Shown: positions 11,691 through 20,890 of the stretch, piece by piece
Layout: every line of letters begins with the position of its first letter
How positions within the stretch are numbered: position 1 is the stretch's first letter
NCBI RefSeq assembly: GCF_019977655.1
Contig: NZ_AP024849.1
Coordinates: 815,001-879,000 of the forward strand
Length of the DNA: 64,000 nt
From: Clostridium gelidum
Lineage (GTDB): Bacteria > Bacillota > Clostridia > Clostridiales > Clostridiaceae
Direction: 5' to 3'
Program-made: the position numbers and the translations under genes
The notes under the pieces: model-generated
What the model saw: only the letters and a program-made list of their open reading frames with translations
What the model was told of the DNA's origin: nothing
Databases searched by the model: none

Positions 11691-12044
11691 ATGAAAAAGG
11701 TACTTGTAGTTGATGATGCTGCGTTTATGAGGCTAACGTTAAAAACAATGCTTGAAAAAAACGGGTTTCAAGTTGTAGGTGAAGCAGAAAATGGGCGTAG
11801 AGCTACTGAAATGTATAAAATGTTAAATCCTGATATTGTAACAATGGATATAACAATGCCTGATATGGATGGATTAGAAGCTTTAGGTGAAATAATTAAA
11901 TTTGATTCTAAAGCAAAAATAATTATGCTAAGTGCTATGGGGCAAGAAGTGAAAATTAAAGAAGCAGTTGTTATGGGAGCTAAAGGTTTTATAGTAAAAC
12001 CATTTAAAGAGGATTATCTTTTAAAAACATTGAGTCAATTTTAG
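11691..12044 (+). CDS. cheY: CheY-type response regulator
   Basis: A single receiver domain of 117 aa has no output domain. The acidic pair D8-D9, phosphoacceptor D53 (in TMDITMPDMDG), S81 (in MLSAMG) and K103 (in VKPF) are all present. Phosphorylated by the adjacent CheA, it would bind the flagellar switch or act on another target. A GGGGAGG ribosome binding site precedes the ATG. It is first in a cheY-cheA-cheW-mcp cluster with short gaps (26, 59 and 37 bases). No flagellar genes are in the window, so the output could also be non-motile. Confidence 0.93.
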   Translation: MKKVLVVDDAAFMRLTLKTMLEKNGFQVVGEAENGRRATEMYKMLNPDIVTMDITMPDMDGLEALGEIIKFDSKAKIIMLSAMGQEVKIKEAVVMGAKGFIVKPFKEDYLLKTLSQF

Positions 12045-12070
12045 CATTTATCATTAGAGAGAGGTAAAGT

Positions 12071-14155
12071 ATGAAAAATAAAGAACCGATGCTCGAGATG
12101 TTTATCTTTGAAACATTTGAAATGATAGAACAACTTCAAAAACTTATAATTGATAGCGAAAAAATTAAAAAATTTGAAGCAGATAGCATAAATGAAATAT
12201 TTAGAATAATGCATACTATCAAAGGTTCTTCTGGAATGATGATGTTTGCGAATATTGCTAATATTTCACATACAATTGAAGATTTATTTTATTTTATTAG
12301 AGAGTCAAAACCAGAAAAGATTGATTATTTAATTCTTACAGATTTAGTCCTTGAAGGAAGCGATCTTATAAGGGGAGAGACGGAAAAAATAAATAATGAT
12401 AAAGTGGCAGATGGGGACTTTACTTTATTTGTAAATAGAGTACATGAATTTTTAGAGATTTTAAAAGTAACTAACATAACATCAGAGGCGTTAGAAAATT
12501 ATGAAACAGGAGAAATTTTAGAAAATAATAAAGTGAAAAGTACAGATGAAGAGAATGAAGACGCAGATCAAGAAAAAATAGAAGAACTTAAATCTTTTAA
12601 TAATGATGATAGTAATATAAACCTTAATTTATTTCGTGCTGTATTGTCTTTTGAAGAAGACTGCGAAATGGAGAATATAAGATGTCTTACTGTTATTCAC
12701 AGACTTAAAGAAGTAGCAGAAGTTTCATATTTTTATCCTGAAGATATTAATGAAAACAATGATGCTTGTGAAATTATAAAAAATAAAGGTTTTAAAATAT
12801 TTTTAAAAACTGATTATACCATAGAAGAAATCAAAAAAATTTTTATGGAAACAGTATTTTTAAGTAAAGTTGATATTAAGCAATTTGATAATGAAAATAA
12901 GTTTAATAAAAAAATTAGAAAGCAAGATGAAAAATCAGAAGAAATTAATGAGATAAAAAATAATGAAAAAACTAAAACTAGTAATAAACAAAATTTAATC
13001 AGTGTTGATGTTAATAAGTTGGATATGCTTATGAATTTAGTTGGAGAATTAGTTATTTCAGAAGCTATGGTAACTAAAAATTCAGAACTTTCAGGATTAC
13101 AATTAGATAGTTTTAATAAGGCAGCTAGACAACATAGAAAGAGACTTTCGGACCTTCAAGATGTTGTCATGTCTATAAGAATGGTATCCCTTGGACCAAC
13201 ACTAAACAAGATGAACAGAATAATTAGAGACATGTGCAAAAAACTAAATAAAGAAGTAGAACTTGAAATAATTGGACAAGACACGGAAGTTGATAAAAAT
13301 ATTATAGAACATATAGGTGACCCGTTAATGCACATAATAAGAAACTCTATGGATCATGGTATAGAAACAGAGGAAGAAAGAACAGAGGCGGGTAAGCCTT
13401 CAAATGGGAAAATAACAATTGAAGCTAAAAATACTGGTGGAGAAGTTTGGATTATTGTAAAAGATGATGGAAAGGGTCTTAATAAAGATAAAATACTGAA
13501 TAAAGCAATAAATCATGGTTTAGTAAAATCTAATGTAAATGAGTTAACAGATAAAGAAATCTATTCTATGATATTTTTGCCTGGATTTTCAACAAATGAG
13601 AATGTTACAGAATTTTCAGGACGTGGAGTTGGAATGGATGTAGTTATAAAGGAAATTGAAAAAATCAGAGGTACTGTAACAGTTGACAGTATAGAAGGAA
13701 AGGAAACAACGACTTCAATGAAAATTCCATTAACCCTTGCAATTATTGATGGGATGACAATAAAAGTTGGAAAATCAACATTTACAATTCCAGTTACATC
13801 TATTAGGCAATCTTTCATAATTAAAAAAGAAGATATTATTAAAGATCTTGATAACAAAGATATGATACTTATAAGAGGTGAATGTTATTCTATTCTAAAG
13901 CTTCACGAACTCTATAATATAAAAACAGAGATAGTAAGTATTGAAGATGGAATTGTAATTATGGTTGAGGATCAAGGCAAAACTAAATGCATTTTTGCAG
14001 ATAAGCTTGTTGGAGAGCAACAAGTAGTGATTAAAGCGCTTCCAGAATATATTAAAAAGGTAGAGGGTGTAATTGGTTGTTCATTACTTGGAGATGCGAC
14101 TATAAGCTTAATACTTGATATATCAGAGATTGTTAACTTAAATGGTGACCATTAA
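12071..14155 (+). CDS. cheA: chemotaxis histidine kinase CheA
   Basis: The 694-aa protein has the full CheA order: an HPt domain with phosphorylated H48 (MHTIKGSSGMM), a divergent P2 region around 190-280, a dimerisation helix (LDMLMNLVGELV near 320), the HATPase domain with N-box HIIRNSMDHGIE, DDGKGL, and the SGRGVGMDVV G2 box, then a C-terminal CheW-like domain. It couples receptor signals to CheY phosphorylation. An acidic low-complexity linker follows HPt. It lies 26 bases after cheY with its own AGAGAGG site. No CheB, CheR, CheC or CheD gene is in this operon, so adaptation enzymes must lie elsewhere or be absent. Confidence 0.95.
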   Translation: MKNKEPMLEMFIFETFEMIEQLQKLIIDSEKIKKFEADSINEIFRIMHTIKGSSGMMMFANIANISHTIEDLFYFIRESKPEKIDYLILTDLVLEGSDLIRGETEKINNDKVADGDFTLFVNRVHEFLEILKVTNITSEALENYETGEILENNKVKSTDEENEDADQEKIEELKSFNNDDSNINLNLFRAVLSFEEDCEMENIRCLTVIHRLKEVAEVSYFYPEDINENNDACEIIKNKGFKIFLKTDYTIEEIKKIFMETVFLSKVDIKQFDNENKFNKKIRKQDEKSEEINEIKNNEKTKTSNKQNLISVDVNKLDMLMNLVGELVISEAMVTKNSELSGLQLDSFNKAARQHRKRLSDLQDVVMSIRMVSLGPTLNKMNRIIRDMCKKLNKEVELEIIGQDTEVDKNIIEHIGDPLMHIIRNSMDHGIETEEERTEAGKPSNGKITIEAKNTGGEVWIIVKDDGKGLNKDKILNKAINHGLVKSNVNELTDKEIYSMIFLPGFSTNENVTEFSGRGVGMDVVIKEIEKIRGTVTVDSIEGKETTTSMKIPLTLAIIDGMTIKVGKSTFTIPVTSIRQSFIIKKEDIIKDLDNKDMILIRGECYSILKLHELYNIKTEIVSIEDGIVIMVEDQGKTKCIFADKLVGEQQVVIKALPEYIKKVEGVIGCSLLGDATISLILDISEIVNLNGDH

Positions 14156-14163
14156 GAGTAAGT

Positions 14164-14193
14164 GGTGCATCTTGTGCCCCTTGTGGGTATAAA
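14164..14193 (+). repeat. short dispersed CCCTTGTGG motif, copy 1
   Basis: GGTGCATCTTGTGCCCCTTG plus GTGGGTATAA resembles segments at 52407-52433 and, reversed, at 56971-57000. It lies between cheA and cheW. Confidence 0.45.
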
Positions 14194-14214
14194 ATTAAAG
14201 AGGTGATTAAAAAA

Positions 14215-14715
14215 ATGGCAGAGTTTTTACAAGAATTAATTGAAAATGAAGAGGACACCCAAAAAGATAAATACCTCATATTTTCAATTGGCAAGGAATA
14301 TTATGGTATTGATATTGAATATGTAATAGAAATTATAGGGATTGAGCCAATAACTGAAGTACCAGAATTACCTACTTACATTAAGGGGGTTATAAATCTT
14401 AGAGGAAAGATAATACCAGTAATGGATGTTAGACTAAAATTTAAAAAAGTAGAAAAAGAATATGATGATAGAACATGCATTATAGTAGTTGAAATAGGAA
14501 GTATATGTATTGGCTTAATAATAGATACAGTTGTAGAGGTGGCAAGTATTCAGGAAAGTAGTATTTCACCACAACCAAAGACCAGTTGTAATAGAGACAC
14601 TGCTAATAAATATATAAAGGGAATTGGGGAAGTTTTAAATGGTGTAAGGCTTCTTATAGATTGTCAAAAACTTTTAGAAGAAGATGAAATAGAAGAATTA
14701 CAAAATAAACAATAA
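14215..14715 (+). CDS. cheW: chemotaxis coupling protein CheW
   Basis: The start is ATG 14215. An in-frame GTG 12 bases upstream lies inside the AGAGGTGA ribosome binding site and is unlikely to be used. The 166-aa protein is a single CheW domain with YLIFSIGKEYYGIDI, the GVINLRGKIIPVMDVR receptor/kinase-binding segment, and a C-terminal GIGEVLNGVRLLIDCQKLL. It bridges the receptor and CheA into the sensory array at the membrane. It sits between cheA and a receptor gene in the same operon. Confidence 0.95.
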   Translation: MAEFLQELIENEEDTQKDKYLIFSIGKEYYGIDIEYVIEIIGIEPITEVPELPTYIKGVINLRGKIIPVMDVRLKFKKVEKEYDDRTCIIVVEIGSICIGLIIDTVVEVASIQESSISPQPKTSCNRDTANKYIKGIGEVLNGVRLLIDCQKLLEEDEIEELQNKQ

Positions 14716-14752
14716 TTAAAAAATTATGTTTCAAAAACTAAGGAGGTAAAAA

Positions 14753-17509
14753 ATGAATTGGTTTCTTAACTTAAAAATTAATAAAAAATTAATATTGAGC
14801 TTTGTATTAATATCATTAATTACAGGAATAATGGGCGTGTATGCAATTGCAAATATAAAATCTGCAGATGAATCAGATACAGAATTATATGAACATATGA
14901 CAATACCTATATCACAAATGGCAGAAATATCAACAGAATTTCAAAGAATAAGAGTGAATACAAGGGATATGATAATTACACAATCATCTAATGATATTGA
15001 AGCTAATATACAAAACATTAAGGAGAGAAACGAAAATATTACTAAATTATCAGATGAGTTTAATAAAACTATTATTTCAGAAAATATGAGAAAGCAGTTT
15101 GATATTTTTAAAGCTGCAAGAATTGACTATATGCCAAAACTTGATAAAGTAATAGCTCTTGCAAAAGAAAATAAAGATGAAGAAGCTTTTGCAATGCTTG
15201 ATGAAAATGGTGAAGCAGGTAAAGCATTAAAATTAGAGCAAGATGCTATAGAAAAAATAGTAGTAATGAAGACTAATGATGCAAAAACAAAAGCAGATTT
15301 AAATACTAAAAATGCCAATACCACAATTACAATAACAACTATAATAATTATTATTACTATGGGTATAGCAATAATAATTGGAATAAGCATTGCTAGTTTA
15401 ATTACCAAGCCTTTAAAGAAGGTAGTACATATGATTGAGGAAATGAGTAAAGGTCATTTTAGCGAAAGATTAAATATAGATACAGATGATGAAGTGGGAC
15501 AAATAGCTAAAGCAATGGACTTTTTTGCAGATGAATTAAAATCTAACGTGATTCAAGTTATGAATAATATATCTAAAGGCGATGTGAGTATGGACGTACT
15601 TTTAAAAGACGAAAAAGATGAATTAGCTCCGGCCTTAAAGAAAATGGTAGAAAATATAAGATCCTTAGTAATGGATGTAAACATGCTATCAACGGCAGCT
15701 ATAGATGGGAAATTTGATATAAGGGCTGATATAGCAAAGCATGAGGGGGATTTCAAAAAAGTTATAAATGGAGTAAATGGTACTTTAAATACTATGGTAG
15801 ACAAAGTTGTTTGGTATGAGGCTATTATAGATGCTATCCCTTCTCCAATTCATGTTACTGATAATGATATGAATTGGACATACATGAATAAGTCATTTGA
15901 AAATCTAATGATTAACCAAGGTGCTATTAGAGATCGTAAATCAGGTTATGGACTAGCATGTAGTCATGCAGGTGCTAATATATGCAATACTGAGAAATGT
16001 GGTATAAAGCAGCTTCATAAGGGTAAATCAGAAAGTTTATTTGACTGGTGTGATATGAATAATAAACAAGATACATCATATTTAAAAAATAAAAAAGGAG
16101 AAAATATTGGATATGTTGAAGTTATAACAGACTTAACACCTATTATTAGAGTAAGTGAGTATACAAGAATCGAAGTTAAGAGACTTGAAGGAAACTTGAA
16201 GTTACTATCAAATGGTAATACTAACTTTGATCTTGAGATTAAAAAAGCAGATAAATTTACTGATGAAGTTAATGAACAGTTTGAAGGAATATCGAATAGC
16301 TTAAAAGATGTTAAGAGTGCAGTAGATAATCTTGTAACAGATGCAAATATGGTATCAAATGAAGCTACAGAAGGAAATTTAGATGCGAGAACAGATGAAG
16401 CAAGACATAGTGGGGATTTTAAAAAGATAGTACATGGAATAAATGAATTAATGGAAGCTATGGTAAAACCAATAAAAGAAGTAATTAATGGAATGCGTGA
16501 AATGGCAGAAGGAAATTTACAAATTTCAGTTAATGAAAATTATAAAGGAGAATTTGGCAAGCTAGCAAAATCTGTTAACATCACAGTAGATTCTTTGAAT
16601 TCTATTCTTAGTGAGTTAAACACTGCTTCTGAGCAAGTTTTTACAGGATCAAACCAAGTTTCAGATGCTAGCCAAGCATTATCTCAAGGGGCTACACAAC
16701 AAGCAAGTGCTATAGAAGAATTGAATGCTTCTATGACTGATGTTGCAGGACAAACTAAAGAAAATGCTAATAATGCAAATCAAGCTAAAGAGCTTACTAT
16801 TAAGGTAAAGGAAAATGCTGAAGAAGGTAATAGACATATGGGTGAAATGCTCAAATCTATGAGTAATATAAATGAATCTTCTGCTAATATTTCAAAAATA
16901 ATTAAAGTTATAGATGAAATTGCATTTCAAACAAATATACTTGCACTTAATGCAGCAGTAGAAGCTGCAAGAGCAGGTCAACATGGTAAGGGCTTTGCAG
17001 TAGTTGCTGAGGAGGTAAGAAACCTAGCAGCAAGAAGTGCAAATGCAGCTAAAGAAACAACAGATCTTATAGAAGGTTCCATAAAGAAAATAGAAAAAGG
17101 AACTGAAATAACAAATCAAACGGCAAAAGCTTTAGATGAAATAGTAGGAGGAGTATCAAAAGTAACTACCATTGTAGCAGAAATAGCAGCATTATCAAAT
17201 GAGCAGGCTTCTAGTATTTCTCAAATAAATTTAGGAATTGAACAGGTATCACAGGTTATTCAGTCAAATTCATCAACTGCTGAACAAAGTGCAGCAGCTA
17301 GTGAAGAACTTTCAAGTCAAGCAGAACTACTTAAAGATATGGTTACTAGTTTTAAACTTAAAAACAGTAATATGAAAAATGGTTTATCAAATCATACCTA
17401 TAACAACAGACATGTTTATAATTCAGAGAGTAATATGACTAATAGAGAAGTAGCAACATCAATCAATCCTAAAATATCTTTAAGTGATAGAGAGTTTGGA
17501 AAGTACTAA
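14753..17509 (+). CDS. methyl-accepting chemotaxis protein with internal cysteine-bearing PAS domain
   Basis: The 918-aa receptor has a first membrane helix (10-30) and an external four-helix-bundle sensor (about 35-185). A second membrane helix (190-215) leads to HAMP and HAMP-like repeats, then a PAS-like domain from about 355 (AIIDAIPSPIHVTD). The PAS segment holds four cysteines at 403, 411, 416 and 433. More HAMP-like units follow, then a C-terminal MCP signalling hairpin with the invariant tip EIAFQTNILALNAAVEAARA. The tip binds CheW and CheA. Two sensory inputs, external and cytoplasmic, seem likely. The cysteines could hold a cofactor or act as a redox switch; that is inference. A strong AAGGAGG precedes the ATG. 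Confidence 0.95.
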   Translation: MNWFLNLKINKKLILSFVLISLITGIMGVYAIANIKSADESDTELYEHMTIPISQMAEISTEFQRIRVNTRDMIITQSSNDIEANIQNIKERNENITKLSDEFNKTIISENMRKQFDIFKAARIDYMPKLDKVIALAKENKDEEAFAMLDENGEAGKALKLEQDAIEKIVVMKTNDAKTKADLNTKNANTTITITTIIIIITMGIAIIIGISIASLITKPLKKVVHMIEEMSKGHFSERLNIDTDDEVGQIAKAMDFFADELKSNVIQVMNNISKGDVSMDVLLKDEKDELAPALKKMVENIRSLVMDVNMLSTAAIDGKFDIRADIAKHEGDFKKVINGVNGTLNTMVDKVVWYEAIIDAIPSPIHVTDNDMNWTYMNKSFENLMINQGAIRDRKSGYGLACSHAGANICNTEKCGIKQLHKGKSESLFDWCDMNNKQDTSYLKNKKGENIGYVEVITDLTPIIRVSEYTRIEVKRLEGNLKLLSNGNTNFDLEIKKADKFTDEVNEQFEGISNSLKDVKSAVDNLVTDANMVSNEATEGNLDARTDEARHSGDFKKIVHGINELMEAMVKPIKEVINGMREMAEGNLQISVNENYKGEFGKLAKSVNITVDSLNSILSELNTASEQVFTGSNQVSDASQALSQGATQQASAIEELNASMTDVAGQTKENANNANQAKELTIKVKENAEEGNRHMGEMLKSMSNINESSANISKIIKVIDEIAFQTNILALNAAVEAARAGQHGKGFAVVAEEVRNLAARSANAAKETTDLIEGSIKKIEKGTEITNQTAKALDEIVGGVSKVTTIVAEIAALSNEQASSISQINLGIEQVSQVIQSNSSTAEQSAAASEELSSQAELLKDMVTSFKLKNSNMKNGLSNHTYNNRHVYNSESNMTNREVATSINPKISLSDREFGKY

Positions 17510-17512
17510 TTT

Positions 17513-17554
17513 AACAATTGACAATTTTTGAGCTTGTTCTAAAATTGTCAATTG
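17513..17554. repeat. inverted repeat after the mcp gene
   Basis: CAATTGACAATTTT and AAAATTGTCAATTG are perfect complements around a 12-base loop, starting a few bases after the mcp stop. There is no T-run on either side, so it may be a weak terminator or a minimal member of the ATTGACAAT repeat group. Confidence 0.5.
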
Positions 17555-17583
17555 AATTTGATAGGTGGATTTATGATTAGTCA

Positions 17584-17694
17584 GTTCAATCAAATTCAGC
17601 AACTGCTGAGGAAAGTGCAGTAGCAAGTGAAGAATTAACAGCATAAGCATATACATTAAATTCAATGATGGGGTGTTTTAAACTCACTAAATGA
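17584..17694 (+). pseudogene. remnant of a second MCP receptor (C-terminal tail)
   Basis: The frame from 17584 reads VQSNSATAEESAVASEELTA, a TAA, then AYTLNSMMGCFKLTK and a stop. This is clearly the C-terminal end of an MCP signalling domain, similar to the end of the intact gene just upstream (SNSSTAEQSAAASEELSS). It lacks the start, nearly all the domain, and has an internal stop. It is likely what remains of a tandem receptor duplicate after deletion. Confidence 0.75.
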
Positions 17695-17865
17695 ATAATT
17701 AAATACAGAAAATAAAAGATAGGAAACTATATAAAAAGTTTGAATATAATAAAGTATATGAAAATCTCTTTGCGCTGCATACAAATCTACAGTACAAACT
17801 GATCAGGCGATGAATTTATTTAAGCATATTTAAATGTTAGTTTCTTTTATATGCTTTAATTCGTG
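17695..17865. other. spacer before the ATPase leader
   Basis: AT-rich DNA with no ORF of note. The promoter for the leader RNA at 17866 should lie here, but no well-spaced -35/-10 pair was identified. Confidence 0.3.
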
Positions 17866-17954
17866 GTGCCGGGCCAAATATGGCAACAGGATTATTATAA
17901 TACCTGTGGGACAGTAAAATGTTCTACGGGTATTTTTATGTATCCTAGAACATT
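17866..17954 (+). promoter_or_regulatory. riboswitch-like leader of the P-type ATPase gene
   Basis: Two exclusive folds share the strand AATACCTGT (17899-17907). In one, CCTGT pairs with ACAGG (17886-17890). In the other, AATACCTGT pairs with ACGGGTATT (17926-17934, one G-U pair) followed by a short U-run, a terminator-like hairpin. A third stem, ATGTTCTA with TAGAACAT (17919-17953), competes with the terminator. Conserved-looking purine stretches GGGCCA, GGCAACAGG and GGGACAG lie between stems. A metal-sensing riboswitch such as the NiCo (czcD) class, known upstream of cation exporters in clostridia, is the leading idea; the class is not proven. Confidence 0.45.
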
Positions 17955-17983
17955 AAATATAGTTGAATCATCTTTAAATGATA

Positions 17984-18065
17984 TTAGGCATATTAAATTA
18001 AATAATAAGTCAGCATAATAGTCTATTTTGAGATATTGACGTGTTATTTTCTTTCACGTGCCTTA
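17984..18065. repeat. shortened copy of the AGGCAC foldback family (82 bp)
   Basis: The left end TTAGGCATATTAAATTAAAT, then AATAAGTC, and the right end GTTATTTTCTTTCACGTGCC, then TTA, match the ends of the 165-bp element at 20697. The centre is missing. It lies in the ATPase leader between the putative riboswitch and the start codon. Confidence 0.6.
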
Positions 18066-18152
18066 GAAAGATGAAAATGCAATGCCATAGAGATATCAAA
18101 ATATAGCTTCTTGAAGAAAATTCAAGGATAAAATTAATGGAGGTATCTTATT

Positions 18153-20681
18153 ATGACAGAACAAGAAAAAAACGAAATAATGAAAGGTTTGACTAGTTAT
18201 CAAGTAAGAGATGCACAAGAAAGGTTTGGAAAAAATCAATTAATAATTGAAAAAAAGGAGAGTTTATTTAGAAAAATATTAGAAGTTCTTGCAGAGCCTA
18301 TGTTTTTATTATTACTAGTAGCATCCATTATATACTTTATATTAGGAGAACCACAAGATGGTGCCATTATGCTTGTATTTGTTCTCGGTATAATTAGTAT
18401 TGATGTGGTGCAAGAATGGAAAACAGATAAGACGTTAAAAGCACTGAAGGATTTATCAGCACCTCATATAACTGTAGTGCGAGATGGAAAAGAAATTTTA
18501 ATTAATAGTGAAAATTTAGTTCCAGGGGATTTAATGCTAATTTCAGAAGGTGTAAAGATTCCAGCGGATGGTAAGATTATTAGCTGCAATGATTTATGTG
18601 TTGATGAATCTTCTCTTACTGGAGAATCAGAAGGAACATGGAAAACTTCAATAGATAAAAAGGATAAAGATATTGAAAATAATAAGGATTATTGGAAAAG
18701 GGATTATTGCTATGCAGGAACATTGGTAGTACAAGGTAATGCTACAGTAGTAATTGATAAAATAGGATCTATGACTGAATACGGAAAAATTGGAGTGAAT
18801 ATTGTATCTACTAAAGAGAGTAAGACACTACTTCAAAAGCAAACAGGAAAGTTAGTTAAACTATGTGCAGGAATTGCAGCAGTACTTTTTGCATTAGTTT
18901 CTATTGTAACTTACCTAAATTTATCGGGGCATATTTTAAAAGACAGAATTATTGAAAGTATACTTTCAGGAATAACTCTTGCCATGGCAATGATACCTGA
19001 GGAGTTTCCTGTTATTCTTACTGTGTTTTTATCAATGGGAGCTTGGAGGTTAGCTAAAAAACAATCCCTTGTTCGTAAGCTTCCATCAGTTGAAACCTTG
19101 GGGGCAGTTTCAGTACTTTGCGTGGACAAGACTGGAACAATAACTATGAATAAGATGACAGTACAAGATAATTGGGCCTTAAATGATAATAAAAATGAAC
19201 TCTGCAAAATTATGGGCATGGCTTGTGAAACAGAAGCATATGATCCTATGGAAAAAGCAATGCTCAGTTATTGTGAATGTTTAAGTATTACAAGAGATTA
19301 TTTGTTTAGTGGCAATCTATTAACAGAATATCCTTTTACCAATGAAACAAAAATGATGGGACATGTCTGGGAAAAAGATGGAGAAATTACTATTGCCTCA
19401 AAAGGCTCAGCAGAAAAAATATTGACTATTTGTAAATTGAATACTCAGCAGCGTATAGAAGTAGAAGCAAAGATATTAAAAATGTCATCAAAAGGGTTAC
19501 GTGTAATAGCTGTAGGAATTATGAAAGTAAAGAATAACGATGAAGTACCAGAGTCACTTTTACAGTGTAATTTAACACTATGTGGATTAATAGGTCTTGC
19601 AGATCCACCAAGAGAATCCATAAAAGATGACATTAAGAATTGTATAAAAGCTGGTATAAGAGTAGTTATGATCACAGGCGACAATGGAATAACAGCAAGT
19701 TCAATTGCAAAGCAAATAGGGATGATTCATAGTAATAAAATTATAACTGGCGATGAACTTAATTTAATGAATGATGAAGAATTAAGAGAAAAAGTTAAAG
19801 ATGTTAGCGTGTTTTCAAGAGTTGTACCAGAGCATAAAATGCGTATTGTTAAAGCATTTAAAGAGAATGGTGAAATAGTTGCTATGACTGGAGATGGAGT
19901 TAATGATGCTCCAGCACTTAAATTTGCAGACATTGGTATAGCCATGGGCAAAAGAGGGTCAGAAGTTTCTAGAGAAGCAGCAGATTTAATTTTATTAGAT
20001 GATAATTTTTCAACTATAATAGATACAGTTAAGGATGGAAGGCGAATATATGATAACATTAGAAAAGCTGTTGGATATGTTTTTACAATTCATATTCCTA
20101 TAGCATTTGCTTCATTACTTGCACCACTTCTAGGAATAAATGCAGGAGCTTTATTGCTATTACCAGTTCATGTTGTTCTTTTAGAATTAATAATAGATCC
20201 AACATGCTCTATTGTGCTAGAACGCCAAGCAGCTGAAAGAGATATTATGAAACGCAAACCACGCAATTCAAAGGAAAATATAATAACATCAAAGAGTCTT
20301 ATGAAAAGTATAATTCAAGGGATTATTATTTTTATAGCTTCTTTTGGAACTTATTATTTATATTTAGATAATAATATAAATAATGCCACAGTAGCTCGCA
20401 GCATGGGACTCGTAATAATTTTTATCTCCAACATAATACTTGTACAAGTTAACAGCTCAGATACTGATTTGGCTTATAAATCATTTATGATAAATATAAA
20501 AGATCGTGTAATGTGGATGGTGAATATAGGAACTATACTTGGAATACTTTTAATAGTGTATACTCCTATATCAAGCTTCTTAAAATTAACAGCACTATCC
20601 TTTAATCAATTACTCATAGCTATTGGAATTTCAATAATTGCGGTTATGTGGTATGAGATTGTAAAGATAATTAAGCAATAA
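18153..20681 (+). CDS. P-type cation-transporting ATPase (P2-like)
   Basis: The 842-aa pump has the complete P-type series: an N-terminal cation ATPase domain, SLTGESEG in the actuator domain (about 155), PEEFP in transmembrane helix 4 (about 283), phosphorylated Asp in CVDKTGTIT (about 325), and TGDGVNDAPALK (about 580). The C-terminal membrane region includes LLELIIDPTCS in helix 6. The layout is that of Ca/Mn-type (P2) pumps, but PEEFP and the helix 6 motif differ from classical calcium pumps, so the ion is uncertain. The GGAGG site is 10 bases before ATG. The gene stands alone behind a riboswitch-like leader, which suggests metal-ion-responsive expression. Confidence 0.9.
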   Translation: MTEQEKNEIMKGLTSYQVRDAQERFGKNQLIIEKKESLFRKILEVLAEPMFLLLLVASIIYFILGEPQDGAIMLVFVLGIISIDVVQEWKTDKTLKALKDLSAPHITVVRDGKEILINSENLVPGDLMLISEGVKIPADGKIISCNDLCVDESSLTGESEGTWKTSIDKKDKDIENNKDYWKRDYCYAGTLVVQGNATVVIDKIGSMTEYGKIGVNIVSTKESKTLLQKQTGKLVKLCAGIAAVLFALVSIVTYLNLSGHILKDRIIESILSGITLAMAMIPEEFPVILTVFLSMGAWRLAKKQSLVRKLPSVETLGAVSVLCVDKTGTITMNKMTVQDNWALNDNKNELCKIMGMACETEAYDPMEKAMLSYCECLSITRDYLFSGNLLTEYPFTNETKMMGHVWEKDGEITIASKGSAEKILTICKLNTQQRIEVEAKILKMSSKGLRVIAVGIMKVKNNDEVPESLLQCNLTLCGLIGLADPPRESIKDDIKNCIKAGIRVVMITGDNGITASSIAKQIGMIHSNKIITGDELNLMNDEELREKVKDVSVFSRVVPEHKMRIVKAFKENGEIVAMTGDGVNDAPALKFADIGIAMGKRGSEVSREAADLILLDDNFSTIIDTVKDGRRIYDNIRKAVGYVFTIHIPIAFASLLAPLLGINAGALLLLPVHVVLLELIIDPTCSIVLERQAAERDIMKRKPRNSKENIITSKSLMKSIIQGIIIFIASFGTYYLYLDNNINNATVARSMGLVIIFISNIILVQVNSSDTDLAYKSFMINIKDRVMWMVNIGTILGILLIVYTPISSFLKLTALSFNQLLIAIGISIIAVMWYEIVKIIKQ

Positions 20682-20696
20682 AATATTGATATTACA

Positions 20697-20861
20697 TTAG
20701 GCACAATCAAAAAAATAACAAGTCCATTTGCCAGTCTATTTTCCATCATGCTGCGTCGGCAAATTGACCTAATAGGCCCACTATGAGGGCAATTCGTCTC
20801 CTTGCCTGATGAAAAATATTCGTGGCAACTTTGGACTTGTTATTTATTTTCATGTGCCTTA
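20697..20861. repeat. 165-bp foldback (MITE-like) element, copy 1
   Basis: The ends TTAGGCAC and GTGCCTTA are imperfect inverted repeats that continue inward: AATAACAAGTCC is mirrored by GGACTTGTTATT. With gaps, the whole element folds back on itself. A second copy at 62247-62411 has the same length and about nine mismatches. No ORF is present. It starts 16 bases after the ATPase stop codon. Confidence 0.85.
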
Positions 20862-20890
20862 TTGACTATCAATGTCTATTTTCATAGTGA

